Source: Deinococcus humi (GTDB lineage: Bacteria > Deinococcota > Deinococci > Deinococcales > Deinococcaceae). Taken from it: 64,000 nucleotides of DNA. Numbering within the stretch: position 1 is the stretch's first letter; every line of letters starts with the position of its first letter. The notes beneath the pieces are model-generated. The model searched no databases. It was given only the letters and a program-made list of their open reading frames with translations, and was not told where the DNA came from. The position numbers were made by a program, and so were the translations under genes. Below are positions 34,716 to 42,687 of the stretch, piece by piece. The DNA lies in assembly GCF_014201875.1 (NCBI RefSeq), contig NZ_JACHFL010000001.1, positions 1 through 64,000 of the forward strand, given 5' to 3'.

Positions 34716-36014
34716 ATGACCCGTGACGGTTCTGCCCCCGCTTCCGCCGATGCCCTGAGTGCCGCCCAGGCCGCCTACGACGCCATACGCGCCAGGGGCC
34801 TGAAGCTGAACATGCAGCGCGGTCAGCCTTCCGACGCGGATTTCGATCTGTCCAATGGGCTGCTGTCCACTCTGGGCGAGACGGACCTCAGCATGGACGG
34901 TATCGATCTGAGGAACTATCCAGGCGGAATTGCCGGGCTGCCCAGCGCGCGGCAGCTGTTCGCGGAGTATCTGGATGTCAAGGCCGAGAACGTGATCGTC
35001 TGGAACAACGCCTCGTTGGAACTGCAGGGCTTCGTGCTCACCTTCGCGCTGCTGCACGGCATGCGCGGCAGCACCCAGCCATGGGTCAAGGGGGACGCCA
35101 AACCCAGGTTCATCGTGACCACCCCGGGCTATGACCGGCACTTCCTGCTGCTCCAGACGCTGGGCTTTGATCTGGTGGCGGTGGACATGCAACATGACGG
35201 CCCCGATCTGGACGCCATCGAACGGCTGGCGGCGGACGATGCGGGCATCAAAGGCATCCTCTTCGTGCCGACGTTCAGCAATCCTGGCGGCGAGACGATC
35301 AGCGCCGACAAGGCCCGGCGGCTGGCCGCGCTAAAAGCCGCCGCGCCCGACTTCACGATTCTGGCCGACGACGCCTACCGCGCACATCACCTGGGGACGC
35401 CACCCGAGACGGTTAACTTTGTGACGCTCTGCCGGGACGCGGGCCATCCGGACCGGTCCTTCGTGTTCGCCAGCACCAGCAAGATTACGCTGGCGGGAGC
35501 GGGGCTGGGCTTCGTGGCGAGCAGCGAGGACAACATCAAGTGGATGTCGAAATACCTGAATGCCCAGAGCATCGGTCCCAACAAGGCCGAACAGGCACGG
35601 CACGTCAAATTTTTGAGGAATTACCCCGGCGGCATCGAGGGGCTGATGCGCGACCACGCCGCGTTGATCGCCCCCAAGTTCCACGCGGTGGACGAGACCC
35701 TGCGCACCGAGCTGGGCACCGACGGCGAATACGCCACCTGGGCCAGCCCCCAGGGCGGTTATTTCATCAGTCTGAACACTGCGGCCCCTGTGGCGGCCCG
35801 CGTGGTGGAACTGGCTGACGCGGCGGGTGTGAGCCTGACCCCGGCCGGGGCCACGTACCCGGACGGTCTGGACCCCGGCAACCGCAATATCCGTCTTGCG
35901 CCCACCCGCCCACCCGTCGGTGAGGTCTATACCGCCATGAGTGCTGTCGCCGCGTGCATCCGCCTTGCCACTGAGGAACACCGCGCCGGGCACAGGGGGC
36001 AGGGCAACTCCTGA
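34716..36014 (+). CDS. class Ic aspartate aminotransferase-type enzyme
   Basis: 432 residues. LNMQRGQPSDADFDLSNGL, FVPTFSNPGGETIS, LADDAYRAHHLG and the PLP-lysine FASTSKITLAGAGLGFVAS fit the aminotransferase subgroup Ic (Asp_aminotransf), distinct from the common AspC type. It probably moves an amino group between aspartate and 2-oxoglutarate; substrate range is inferred. The ATG is preceded by TAACGT (34704-34709) at 6 bases, the leaderless layout. It lies upstream of the MarR gene with 54 bases between. Confidence 0.85.
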   Translation: MTRDGSAPASADALSAAQAAYDAIRARGLKLNMQRGQPSDADFDLSNGLLSTLGETDLSMDGIDLRNYPGGIAGLPSARQLFAEYLDVKAENVIVWNNASLELQGFVLTFALLHGMRGSTQPWVKGDAKPRFIVTTPGYDRHFLLLQTLGFDLVAVDMQHDGPDLDAIERLAADDAGIKGILFVPTFSNPGGETISADKARRLAALKAAAPDFTILADDAYRAHHLGTPPETVNFVTLCRDAGHPDRSFVFASTSKITLAGAGLGFVASSEDNIKWMSKYLNAQSIGPNKAEQARHVKFLRNYPGGIEGLMRDHAALIAPKFHAVDETLRTELGTDGEYATWASPQGGYFISLNTAAPVAARVVELADAAGVSLTPAGATYPDGLDPGNRNIRLAPTRPPVGEVYTAMSAVAACIRLATEEHRAGHRGQGNS

Positions 36015-36068
36015 CTCCTGTGCCCTCACGCTTGATTTCCGCATGGTCCGTGGGACAGGATACCCGCC

Positions 36069-36554
36069 ATGCCTAACCGCTTTTCCGGCAACGACACCGA
36101 GCGGTCCGCGCTGGAGGCTTACATCAAGCTGTGGCGCGCCGCACAGGCTGTGGAGACGGCGGCCAACCGTCATCTGTCGGACCACGGCCTGACCCTCAGC
36201 CAGTTCGCGGTGCTGGAGGCGCTGTACCACCTGGGACCACTCAGTCAGCGGCAACTGGCCGATAAGATTCTGCGGTCCAGCGGCAATCTGACGATGGTCA
36301 TCGACAACCTAGAGAGGGACCACCAGGTCAGCCGGGAGCGCAATCCCGCAGACCGCCGTGCCTTCCAGATTTCACTGACGGATGCAGGGCGCAACCTGAT
36401 CGAACGGATCCTGCCCGGTCACGTCCGGGGTATCCAGGCCCTGTTCAGTGTGCTGGAGCCGGATGAGGTGCAGCAGCTCAGCGCCCTGACCCGCCGGCTG
36501 GGGCTGGAGGCGCGGCGACAGGACGCCGAGCGGAGCAACAGCGAGAAAGAATAG
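36069..36554 (+). CDS. MarR-family transcriptional regulator
   Basis: 161 residues with the winged-helix MarR domain at about residues 38-130: LSQFAVLEALYHLGPLSQRQLADKIL, then SSGNLTMVIDNLERDHQVSRERNPADRRAFQISLTDAG with the wing motif NPADRRAF. It should bind DNA as a dimer and respond to a small ligand. The target is unknown; the aminotransferase upstream is a candidate. Confidence 0.9.
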   Translation: MPNRFSGNDTERSALEAYIKLWRAAQAVETAANRHLSDHGLTLSQFAVLEALYHLGPLSQRQLADKILRSSGNLTMVIDNLERDHQVSRERNPADRRAFQISLTDAGRNLIERILPGHVRGIQALFSVLEPDEVQQLSALTRRLGLEARRQDAERSNSEKE

Positions 36555-36700
36555 GGCGGGAAAAGCGTTCCCCATCTGGTGGTCATGCATGACAGCCCAT
36601 TCAGAAATGAGCTAAAGCCAGTTGCTGATGCCCGCCAGTTCAACCTTTCTTGCATCTGGTCAAACTATGCCACTGCCGGAAGCCTATGCTGGAGCTACAG

Positions 36701-39700
36701 ATGAACGCGACCCTGCCGGTGGTGGGCCAGCGGCTCCGCGCCCTGAGTGCGCGGCGCAGCGGCGTGGCCGTGTGGCTCTGGGGCGAGGCCGGTATCGGCA
36801 AAACCTACACCAGCCGGGCGCTGCTCCGCGGGACGCCGTGCCGCAACGCGACCGTGGCCGCCACGCTGCCCCTCACCGCATTGGTCCGCGCCCTTCCGCG
36901 CCCGGCGCGCCCCCGCGCTTGGCTGCAGACCGCGTTGGACCACCTGCAGTCTGGCCAGACTGTGGCGGTGCCGACCGAAGACGTTCTGGCTGCCCTGCTG
37001 GGACAGCTCGCGCCCTTCGTTCTTCATCTGGAGGATTTGCACGGAGCGGACACTACCCGTAAAGAATGGATTGATCGCCTGGCCGTGGCCGTGGCCCGCA
37101 CGCGCGGAGCCGCCCTGTTGGTCAGCAGCAGAGTGTCACCACCGGAAAGCTGGCCGGAAGATGCGCTCACTCTGCCGCTGGAGCGCCAGTCGAAGCCGAC
37201 CAGCGCGGCCCTGATGGAATCCGAGGCCGGCGCAGCGCTGCCTGCCGAGGCGCTGGCATGGGTCTACGAACGGGCCTGCGGCAATCCACTGTTCACGCTG
37301 GAATATTTCCGGCTGCTGGCGCGACAGGGACACTTATGGAACAGCGGGGACCACTGGCGCTGGCGTGCGCCGCAGGGTCAGATTTCCGGGTCAGGGCCGC
37401 TGCCGGTGACGGTGGAGGCCCTGATCGAACACGGGCTCGATGATCCGGGAGGCTCGGCCCCCGCAGAGGCTTTGCTGGCGGCCCTGGCCCTGTTGCCTGA
37501 ATCGGTCGACGACTCACAACTCGTCGCGGTGACCGCCCTGACGACAGCGGAATTGGCAGCCGCCCGAGCAGAATTGCACCGCCGGTGCGTGCTGTTTCAG
37601 GGGCACTTCGCCCATCCCCTGTACCGCGAGGTGGCCCTTAAGCGGCTGGCGCCGGCCCGGCGGCAGGCGTTGGCCCGGCGCGCAGTTGAGGCCTTCAAAA
37701 ACGATCCCCAGGCACTCCTGCCTCTGATTCAAGAGGCCCACCTGGATCCGTTCGAGGCGGCGGATCTCCTGGTAGGGGTCGCAGAATCGACTGTCCCGGG
37801 GCCGCAGCACTTCCGGCTGCTCGCACAGGCAGCAGAGTATGCCAGCGGTCCACAGCGCCTTCAGCTGTCTCTGCGGGCCGCCCAGGGGCTCAGGACCGAC
37901 GATCTGCCCGAAGCGGTGCGCCTGGCCGAAGTCGCTGCCCGTCTGGCTCCGGAGCTGGCTGAAGCCGCACACCTGTATGCCGAACTTCTGGCGCTTCAAG
38001 GGCGGCTGGCTGAGGCCGAGGCGTGCCTGGAACGGCGGCCCGCCGAGGAACGAACAGGCCTGCCGTGGTGGTCGCGCCTGATCCGGTTCCGGGGAGTGGC
38101 GCGAAATTACGCTGGGGTGCTGGAGTTGTGGCTGGCCCATCCTGAGTTTCACGGCCAGGCGGAAGCAGGCGTGATGTACGCCGTGGCGTTTGCATGCGCC
38201 CAGACGAACCGGCTGGAACAGGCGACAGAGCTGGCCAACCAGACCCTGACGTGGCCTGATCTGGACGCAGCCACCCGCTGCGACCTGAACAATGTGCTGG
38301 GCATCGTGTGTTACAACCGCGGCGATTTTGCAGGGGCGGCAACGTATCAGGGTCAGGCCGTGACGCTCGCACGCGCTGCCCGCCTCTTCCATCTGGAGCC
38401 GGTGTACCTGCATAACCGGGCGATGTCCTTGGGCGAAATCGGCGAATTCGAGGCGCGTCTGGCCGACCTGGGGGCCAGTCTTCGCCTCCACCTGGAGCGG
38501 GGGCAGTTTCTTCAGGCCAACCGCGCCCAGGTGACCTTGGCCGACGCCCACCTGGACCGGGCGCATTACGAGCAGGCCGAGGAACTGCTGCTGGAGGCGC
38601 GGGAATTTCTGAGCCGCCAGGGTCCGTCAGACCAGCTGATCGAGTGCGAATACCGCCTGAGCGTGCTCTACCGTCACTGGGGACCCCCGCATGGCGGGCT
38701 ACTGTCCCTCAAACATGGCCGCACTGCGTTGAATTACGCCCGGCAGCTTGGCCTGACGGGCAAGCTGGTGTGGTCTCTGGGTTATGCCGCCATTGCCGAG
38801 GCGTGTTTTGGGGCGGCAAGCGAGGGAAGACGTCTGGCCCAGGAAGCGCTGGAGCTGTCCGCCCAACTGAACGCACCGGGGCCGCGCGGTATGGCCCAGT
38901 TTGCACTGGCCTTCGCGCTGGAGGCCTCAGGTCAGCCCCATGAGGCGCTCCAGGCGTTCGAAACCACTGAGGCCGAACTGATCGCCCTGGGCGTCACGGA
39001 CGCTGCACAGGAGGTTGGGCTGGAAGCCGATCGCCTGGCGCACCGTCCGGCGCGGGCTGCCGAACGCTTGGCGTGGTTTGAGAGTGCGGGGATGACCAAC
39101 CTGGCCCGGGTCACCTGCCAATACTTCCCAGACCTGAACCTCACCCCGCCAGAAGCGGGAGGAATACGACGGGTCAGCACCCCTCCCACCGCGGCCCCGC
39201 AGATGGATACACTGCGTCTGGACGTGCTGGGCGAGATGCGTTGCGGCCCCCCCGGTGCGGGCACAGCGGTGCGGGGCGGCAAACGCCGCGAATTGCTGGC
39301 CTGTCTGCTGGACAGCCGCCTGCGGGGACGCCCTGACGTGCCGCGCCTAACCCTGACTGACGCGCTCTATCCAGGCCGGGGGGAAAGTCAGGCGGCCTCA
39401 GCCCTCAAGGAGCTGGTCCACCAGACCCGCACGGCGCTGGGGGCAGGCGTCATCCAGACCAGCGAAAGTGGCTACGCCCTGGGCAATGTGCAGTCCGACG
39501 CGGAACTGTTCTTGCAAAGCGGTGATACGGCGCTGTGGCGCGGTCCTTGCCTGCTGGGCAGGGAACTGGAACCTAGCAGCCTGATGGCCGATACCCTGCA
39601 CGGCGCGCTTGCGGCGCGGGCCCAGGTCCTGTGCCGCGAGCAGCCCGCCGAGGCCGCCCGCGTGGGCCGACTGCTGTGCGAGGCCAATCCCTATGACCTG

Positions 39701-39871
39701 TCCGCCCTGGCGCTGACGCTGCAGGCGCTCCGGGCGGCTGGAAACCACCGCAGTCTGGGGCGTTTTTACACGTCGGCCTGCCAGGTTTTCGAGGAAGTAG
39801 GCGAACACCTACCCGGAGAGTGGGCGGCGTTCCTGGCAACCTACGGCGAACAGGGCCGGCCCGTCACCTGA
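36701..39871 (+). CDS. AAA-TPR regulator with C-terminal winged-helix/BTAD domain
   Basis: 1056 residues. An AAA/NB-ARC-like ATPase comes first (Walker A GEAGIGKT, residues 28-35; Walker B-like FVLHLEDLHGAD near 110), then about 500 residues of TPR-like helical pairs (residues 350-830). The C terminus, residues 855-1050, resembles a SARP: a winged helix (LDVLGEMRC, VRGGKRRELLACLL, LTLTDALYPG, ASALKELVHQTRTALG) followed by a BTAD-like helical domain. SARP activators normally carry the winged helix at the N terminus, so the order is reversed. The likely role is an ATP-dependent activator. ATG 36701 follows CTGGAG; ATG 36686 is an alternative. It may control the exported-protein genes 690 bases downstream; that link is inference. 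Confidence 0.8.
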   Translation: MNATLPVVGQRLRALSARRSGVAVWLWGEAGIGKTYTSRALLRGTPCRNATVAATLPLTALVRALPRPARPRAWLQTALDHLQSGQTVAVPTEDVLAALLGQLAPFVLHLEDLHGADTTRKEWIDRLAVAVARTRGAALLVSSRVSPPESWPEDALTLPLERQSKPTSAALMESEAGAALPAEALAWVYERACGNPLFTLEYFRLLARQGHLWNSGDHWRWRAPQGQISGSGPLPVTVEALIEHGLDDPGGSAPAEALLAALALLPESVDDSQLVAVTALTTAELAAARAELHRRCVLFQGHFAHPLYREVALKRLAPARRQALARRAVEAFKNDPQALLPLIQEAHLDPFEAADLLVGVAESTVPGPQHFRLLAQAAEYASGPQRLQLSLRAAQGLRTDDLPEAVRLAEVAARLAPELAEAAHLYAELLALQGRLAEAEACLERRPAEERTGLPWWSRLIRFRGVARNYAGVLELWLAHPEFHGQAEAGVMYAVAFACAQTNRLEQATELANQTLTWPDLDAATRCDLNNVLGIVCYNRGDFAGAATYQGQAVTLARAARLFHLEPVYLHNRAMSLGEIGEFEARLADLGASLRLHLERGQFLQANRAQVTLADAHLDRAHYEQAEELLLEAREFLSRQGPSDQLIECEYRLSVLYRHWGPPHGGLLSLKHGRTALNYARQLGLTGKLVWSLGYAAIAEACFGAASEGRRLAQEALELSAQLNAPGPRGMAQFALAFALEASGQPHEALQAFETTEAELIALGVTDAAQEVGLEADRLAHRPARAAERLAWFESAGMTNLARVTCQYFPDLNLTPPEAGGIRRVSTPPTAAPQMDTLRLDVLGEMRCGPPGAGTAVRGGKRRELLACLLDSRLRGRPDVPRLTLTDALYPGRGESQAASALKELVHQTRTALGAGVIQTSESGYALGNVQSDAELFLQSGDTALWRGPCLLGRELEPSSLMADTLHGALAARAQVLCREQPAEAARVGRLLCEANPYDLSALALTLQALRAAGNHRSLGRFYTSACQVFEEVGEHLPGEWAAFLATYGEQGRPVT

Positions 39872-40557
39872 ACGTGCACCCCAACGCTGAGGATCTAGCA
39901 GCACTGCAACAGCTCACCCGTAGCGGGTGATGGGCGGGCCAGTGCCTTCTGCTCTTCTCGTTTGCTGGCCTCAGATTCGCGGGCGTCGCCACCACCCGGC
40001 CCAGGAACCCTACCGCCCGCCGGACAGGGTGGCGAGGATCAGAGCGTCGCAGCATAGGTCACGCAGCTCAGCAGCTCAAAGTCTGCCGGCAGTCCCGAAA
40101 ACAGCATGGCCGCATTCGTGTCCCACTGGCATGCTCAGGGTGCCTGATCTCCACGACTGATCATAAGTGACGCTGCAGATTCACCGCACGCCCCCACCGA
40201 ACCCGTGTGGACCGGATCGGCGCGCCCTCCCCTTTTTCTGACCGCCGCGTGACCGAGGACGGCTCAGGCTGTGGGCAAGGAGGGACAAGGAAGCGATCAC
40301 CTCTCCATCAGTTGACCCGGGCCTCGCCGACTCCGCCACCGCGAGAGGTGAACGTTTCCCGGCCCATTCGCCCCGTGATCAGGGACAGGAGAAACCGAAT
40401 ATGAGCCACTGACTCCTACGCTCCGTTGGCCTTCAGCGCAGCTGTTGCCCAGTTCCTACCGCAACAGTTCGTCTCTGAACGCAACAGTCAGTCCACCCAC
40501 CAGTTTCGCTGAGGACAGCCAGACGGTCACCGTATCCCCGTCTTCAGGAGGTACCGC
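39872..40557. other. long intergenic region upstream of the exported-protein cluster
   Basis: 686 bases without a convincing gene. It has a short hairpin TCACCCG/CGGGTGA (39914-39930) after the regulator stop and, at 40441-40488, three octamers spaced 20 bases apart. The downstream end holds an AGGAGG Shine-Dalgarno for the zinc-ribbon gene. An open frame covering the last 110 bases is only the upstream extension of the protease frame. Confidence 0.6.
40441..40488. promoter_or_regulatory. three octamers spaced 20 bases apart (candidate activator site)
   Basis: GCAACAGT occurs at 40461 and 40481, and the same sequence in reverse orientation (GCTGTTGC) occurs at 40441. The period of 20 bases is close to two helical turns, so all three would face the same side. 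Direct repeats of this kind are the known binding pattern of SARP/BTAD activators, though those are usually heptamers with 4-base spacers. It is 70 to 117 bases upstream of the zinc-ribbon ATG. Confidence 0.5.
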
Positions 40558-40803
40558 ATGGACACCGACGAGTCAGGCGATCCCACCGGCCCCCTGGGGT
40601 ACCGCCTGTGTCCCCGTTGCGCGCGGGCGGTGCCCCACACCTCTGGCGAACGCTACTGCGCCAACGACGGCACGCGCCTGCTGGAGGTCTGTCCGCACTG
40701 CGGCGCACCCATTACCTCGCCGTATGCGCGCTTCTGCGTGCGCTGTGGAACAGATCTCACGTCTCCCGCTGCCCGGACGGAAGCCTCGCCCTCTCAGAGC
40801 TGA
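40558..40803 (+). CDS. double zinc-ribbon protein
   Basis: 81 residues. Two zinc-ribbon halves: LCPRCARAVPHTSGERYCANDG and VCPHCGAPITSPYARFCVRCG, each CxxC-x14-15-CxxxG/CxxC. The N terminus and C terminus are short and polar; there is no signal peptide, so it should be cytoplasmic. AGGAGG precedes the ATG at good spacing. It lies 16 bases before the protease gene and is probably its operon partner, perhaps a small regulator or adaptor; function unknown. Confidence 0.75.
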   Translation: MDTDESGDPTGPLGYRLCPRCARAVPHTSGERYCANDGTRLLEVCPHCGAPITSPYARFCVRCGTDLTSPAARTEASPSQS

Positions 40804-40819
40804 GCCAAAGGAGCACACC

Positions 40820-42454
40820 ATGTCCAGGTTCAAATTCCATCCCCTCCTGATCGTGATGACCCTGACCCTGGCCGCCTGCGGCCCTTCCGGGATCACTCCG
40901 CCGGACGACACCACAGCGGCCTTCTTTAAGGCCCAGCCAGAGTTCGGCGGGACCGCCCCTGTGGGCGCTGAAACCGTGACGCCCGCGCAGTTCATGGAGG
41001 CGGTCAAGAACGGTGGCACGGTCATCACGGCGCAGGACCTGGCTAACGAGAAGGCCGCTCAGGAACGGCAGGACGCCCAGGACGACGCGGACGCCCGCAG
41101 CTACATCAATCTGTACCCGGACTTCCGCGCCATCCTCGAACCCCCGGCAGCAGACGCCATCAACGCGGATGGCGACCGGCTGGTCAGTGTCCCGACGGCG
41201 GGCGGTCCCAAAACGGTCACGCTGATGGGCGGCGCGTTTGGGAAAGCCGTGCTGGCCACCCACACCCGCACCTTTCCCAGCCAGTTCAACCAGTACAGCC
41301 TCTACCGCACCCTGTACACCGATCTGGACATCACCCTGAAGAAGCTGAACAACACCGTGCAACAGTTTGGGCTGCCCGATCCGGACGAGGTGAAGAACTA
41401 CAGCGCCGAGCGGCTGTTTGTTCTGAACAAACGGGCCAGCGACGTGGTCCGCGAGTACGGGGCCGAGATCCTGAACCTCACGTATCTGTTGGACCCGGCA
41501 AATCTGGAAACGGGTTCAAAAGATCAATTGGACCGCACCCAGAAAGGCGTCTGCAAAGCGCCCGCCGCCGTTGGGCTCTACCAGAACTTCACGTGGCCGC
41601 TCAAGGACCTGACGACCACCGTCAAGGACCAGGGACAGCGCGGCACCTGCTGGGCCTTTGCCACGGTGGCCGCGCTGGAGGCCGAGATCGCCCGGCGTGA
41701 CCGCACACTGGTTAACCTGTCCGAGCAGGACTACATCGGCCACCGCTTCACCCAGTGGGCGCCCCGCGCCTTCGGTGAGGGCGGCGACCCCATCTTTATT
41801 GCCCAGAAGGCTAGCGCTGCCGGTTACGAGTTCGCCTACGAGAGGGGCTGGCAGTACAACAAGAGCCTGAGCCGGATGGTTCCCAAGAACACCCAGACCT
41901 ACACGAACTCCTGTGACGGCTACCGTGACAGCAGCGTGAACTACGGCGCGTGCTCGAACACCAACGACCAGGGCGAATGGTTTGTGGTGACGGTGGGCGG
42001 CAAACTTTACCTGATGCGCCGCCTGCCCAACACCGGCGTGGGCAGCGGCTACCGCATGCAGTCCCCTACCGATTTCTGGGATCAGAGTGATCTAGACCGC
42101 AGCATGGTAATTCTGCTGCTGCGCTCGGTGCTGGGCCACGCCACCACATTGACCATCGACATGCGCTACGTGGCCCCCGACGCCAACGGCTACGCACCGA
42201 TCAGGAGCATGGGCAAACTGCCGAACGGCCTGCCCGATTTCCAGCTGACCCACGTCATGACCGTCACCGGCTTCATCTCCAGCCAGAACCTGCGGGCCAG
42301 GGTTCCGGGCGCACCCATCGCCGACGACTTCGGGTACTTCATCGTCAAGAACTCGTGGGGCGACTGCTGGGGTGATCAGGGCTACGTGTACCTGCCGTGG
42401 ACGTGGGTCAAGACCTTCACGGGCCAGGCCAGCACGGGACTTCTGCCGCAATGA
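40820..42454 (+). CDS. papain-family (C1) cysteine protease lipoprotein with long propeptide
   Basis: 544 residues. The signal peptide ends in the lipobox LAAC, so it is a lipoprotein. Residues about 20-250 form a pro-region with no family I know. The papain domain follows: oxyanion Gln and Cys277 in DQGQRGTCWAFATV, His478 in LTHVMTVTGF and Asn511 in VKNSWGDCWGDQGYVYL. It should be a membrane-anchored protease active outside the membrane, with the long pro-region holding it inactive until processed. Start ATG 40820 has AAAGGAG before it; the frame extends upstream to 40445 but lacks signals. Cysteines outside the triad (for example CDGYRDSSVNYGAC) may form disulfides. Confidence 0.85.
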   Translation: MSRFKFHPLLIVMTLTLAACGPSGITPPDDTTAAFFKAQPEFGGTAPVGAETVTPAQFMEAVKNGGTVITAQDLANEKAAQERQDAQDDADARSYINLYPDFRAILEPPAADAINADGDRLVSVPTAGGPKTVTLMGGAFGKAVLATHTRTFPSQFNQYSLYRTLYTDLDITLKKLNNTVQQFGLPDPDEVKNYSAERLFVLNKRASDVVREYGAEILNLTYLLDPANLETGSKDQLDRTQKGVCKAPAAVGLYQNFTWPLKDLTTTVKDQGQRGTCWAFATVAALEAEIARRDRTLVNLSEQDYIGHRFTQWAPRAFGEGGDPIFIAQKASAAGYEFAYERGWQYNKSLSRMVPKNTQTYTNSCDGYRDSSVNYGACSNTNDQGEWFVVTVGGKLYLMRRLPNTGVGSGYRMQSPTDFWDQSDLDRSMVILLLRSVLGHATTLTIDMRYVAPDANGYAPIRSMGKLPNGLPDFQLTHVMTVTGFISSQNLRARVPGAPIADDFGYFIVKNSWGDCWGDQGYVYLPWTWVKTFTGQASTGLLPQ

Positions 42455-42517
42455 CAGGTCCGGGGAGGGGCGGCAGTTCTGGTCTCTCCCCTTCCAACCA
42501 CCAAAAGGAAGGTTGAC

Positions 42518-42661
42518 ATGACGAGACCCTTGCGGCGGCTCCTCCCCATCCTGCTGGGCCTGACCATGCTGCTGAGCGCCTGCGGAGGCGGTGACGGGCT
42601 GGCCCCGGCAGGTGGACACATCTGGGACAGCGCCACCTGGGATTCCGCCCTGTGGCAGTAG
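42518..42661 (+). CDS. 47-residue lipoprotein with WDS repeats
   Basis: A short gene below the usual size cut-off: MTRPLRRLLPILLG then the lipobox MLLSAC, giving a mature peptide of about 25 residues that ends HIWDSATWDSALWQ. The tandem WDSxxWDSxxW is like a C-terminal tail seen on some exported subtilases, suggesting a processing or sorting signal; that comparison is inference. AAGGAAGG lies before the ATG. It sits between the protease and the repeat protein on the same strand with short gaps, so it is likely co-expressed and may be a substrate or regulator of the protease. Confidence 0.7.
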   Translation: MTRPLRRLLPILLGLTMLLSACGGGDGLAPAGGHIWDSATWDSALWQ

Positions 42662-42687
42662 AGCCTGAGTTCAGAAAGGAGCGAGCC

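Noticed and set aside
40445..40819. N-terminal extension of the C1 protease frame
   Set aside because: The extension overlaps the zinc-ribbon gene; the lipobox signal and Shine-Dalgarno place the start at 40820.
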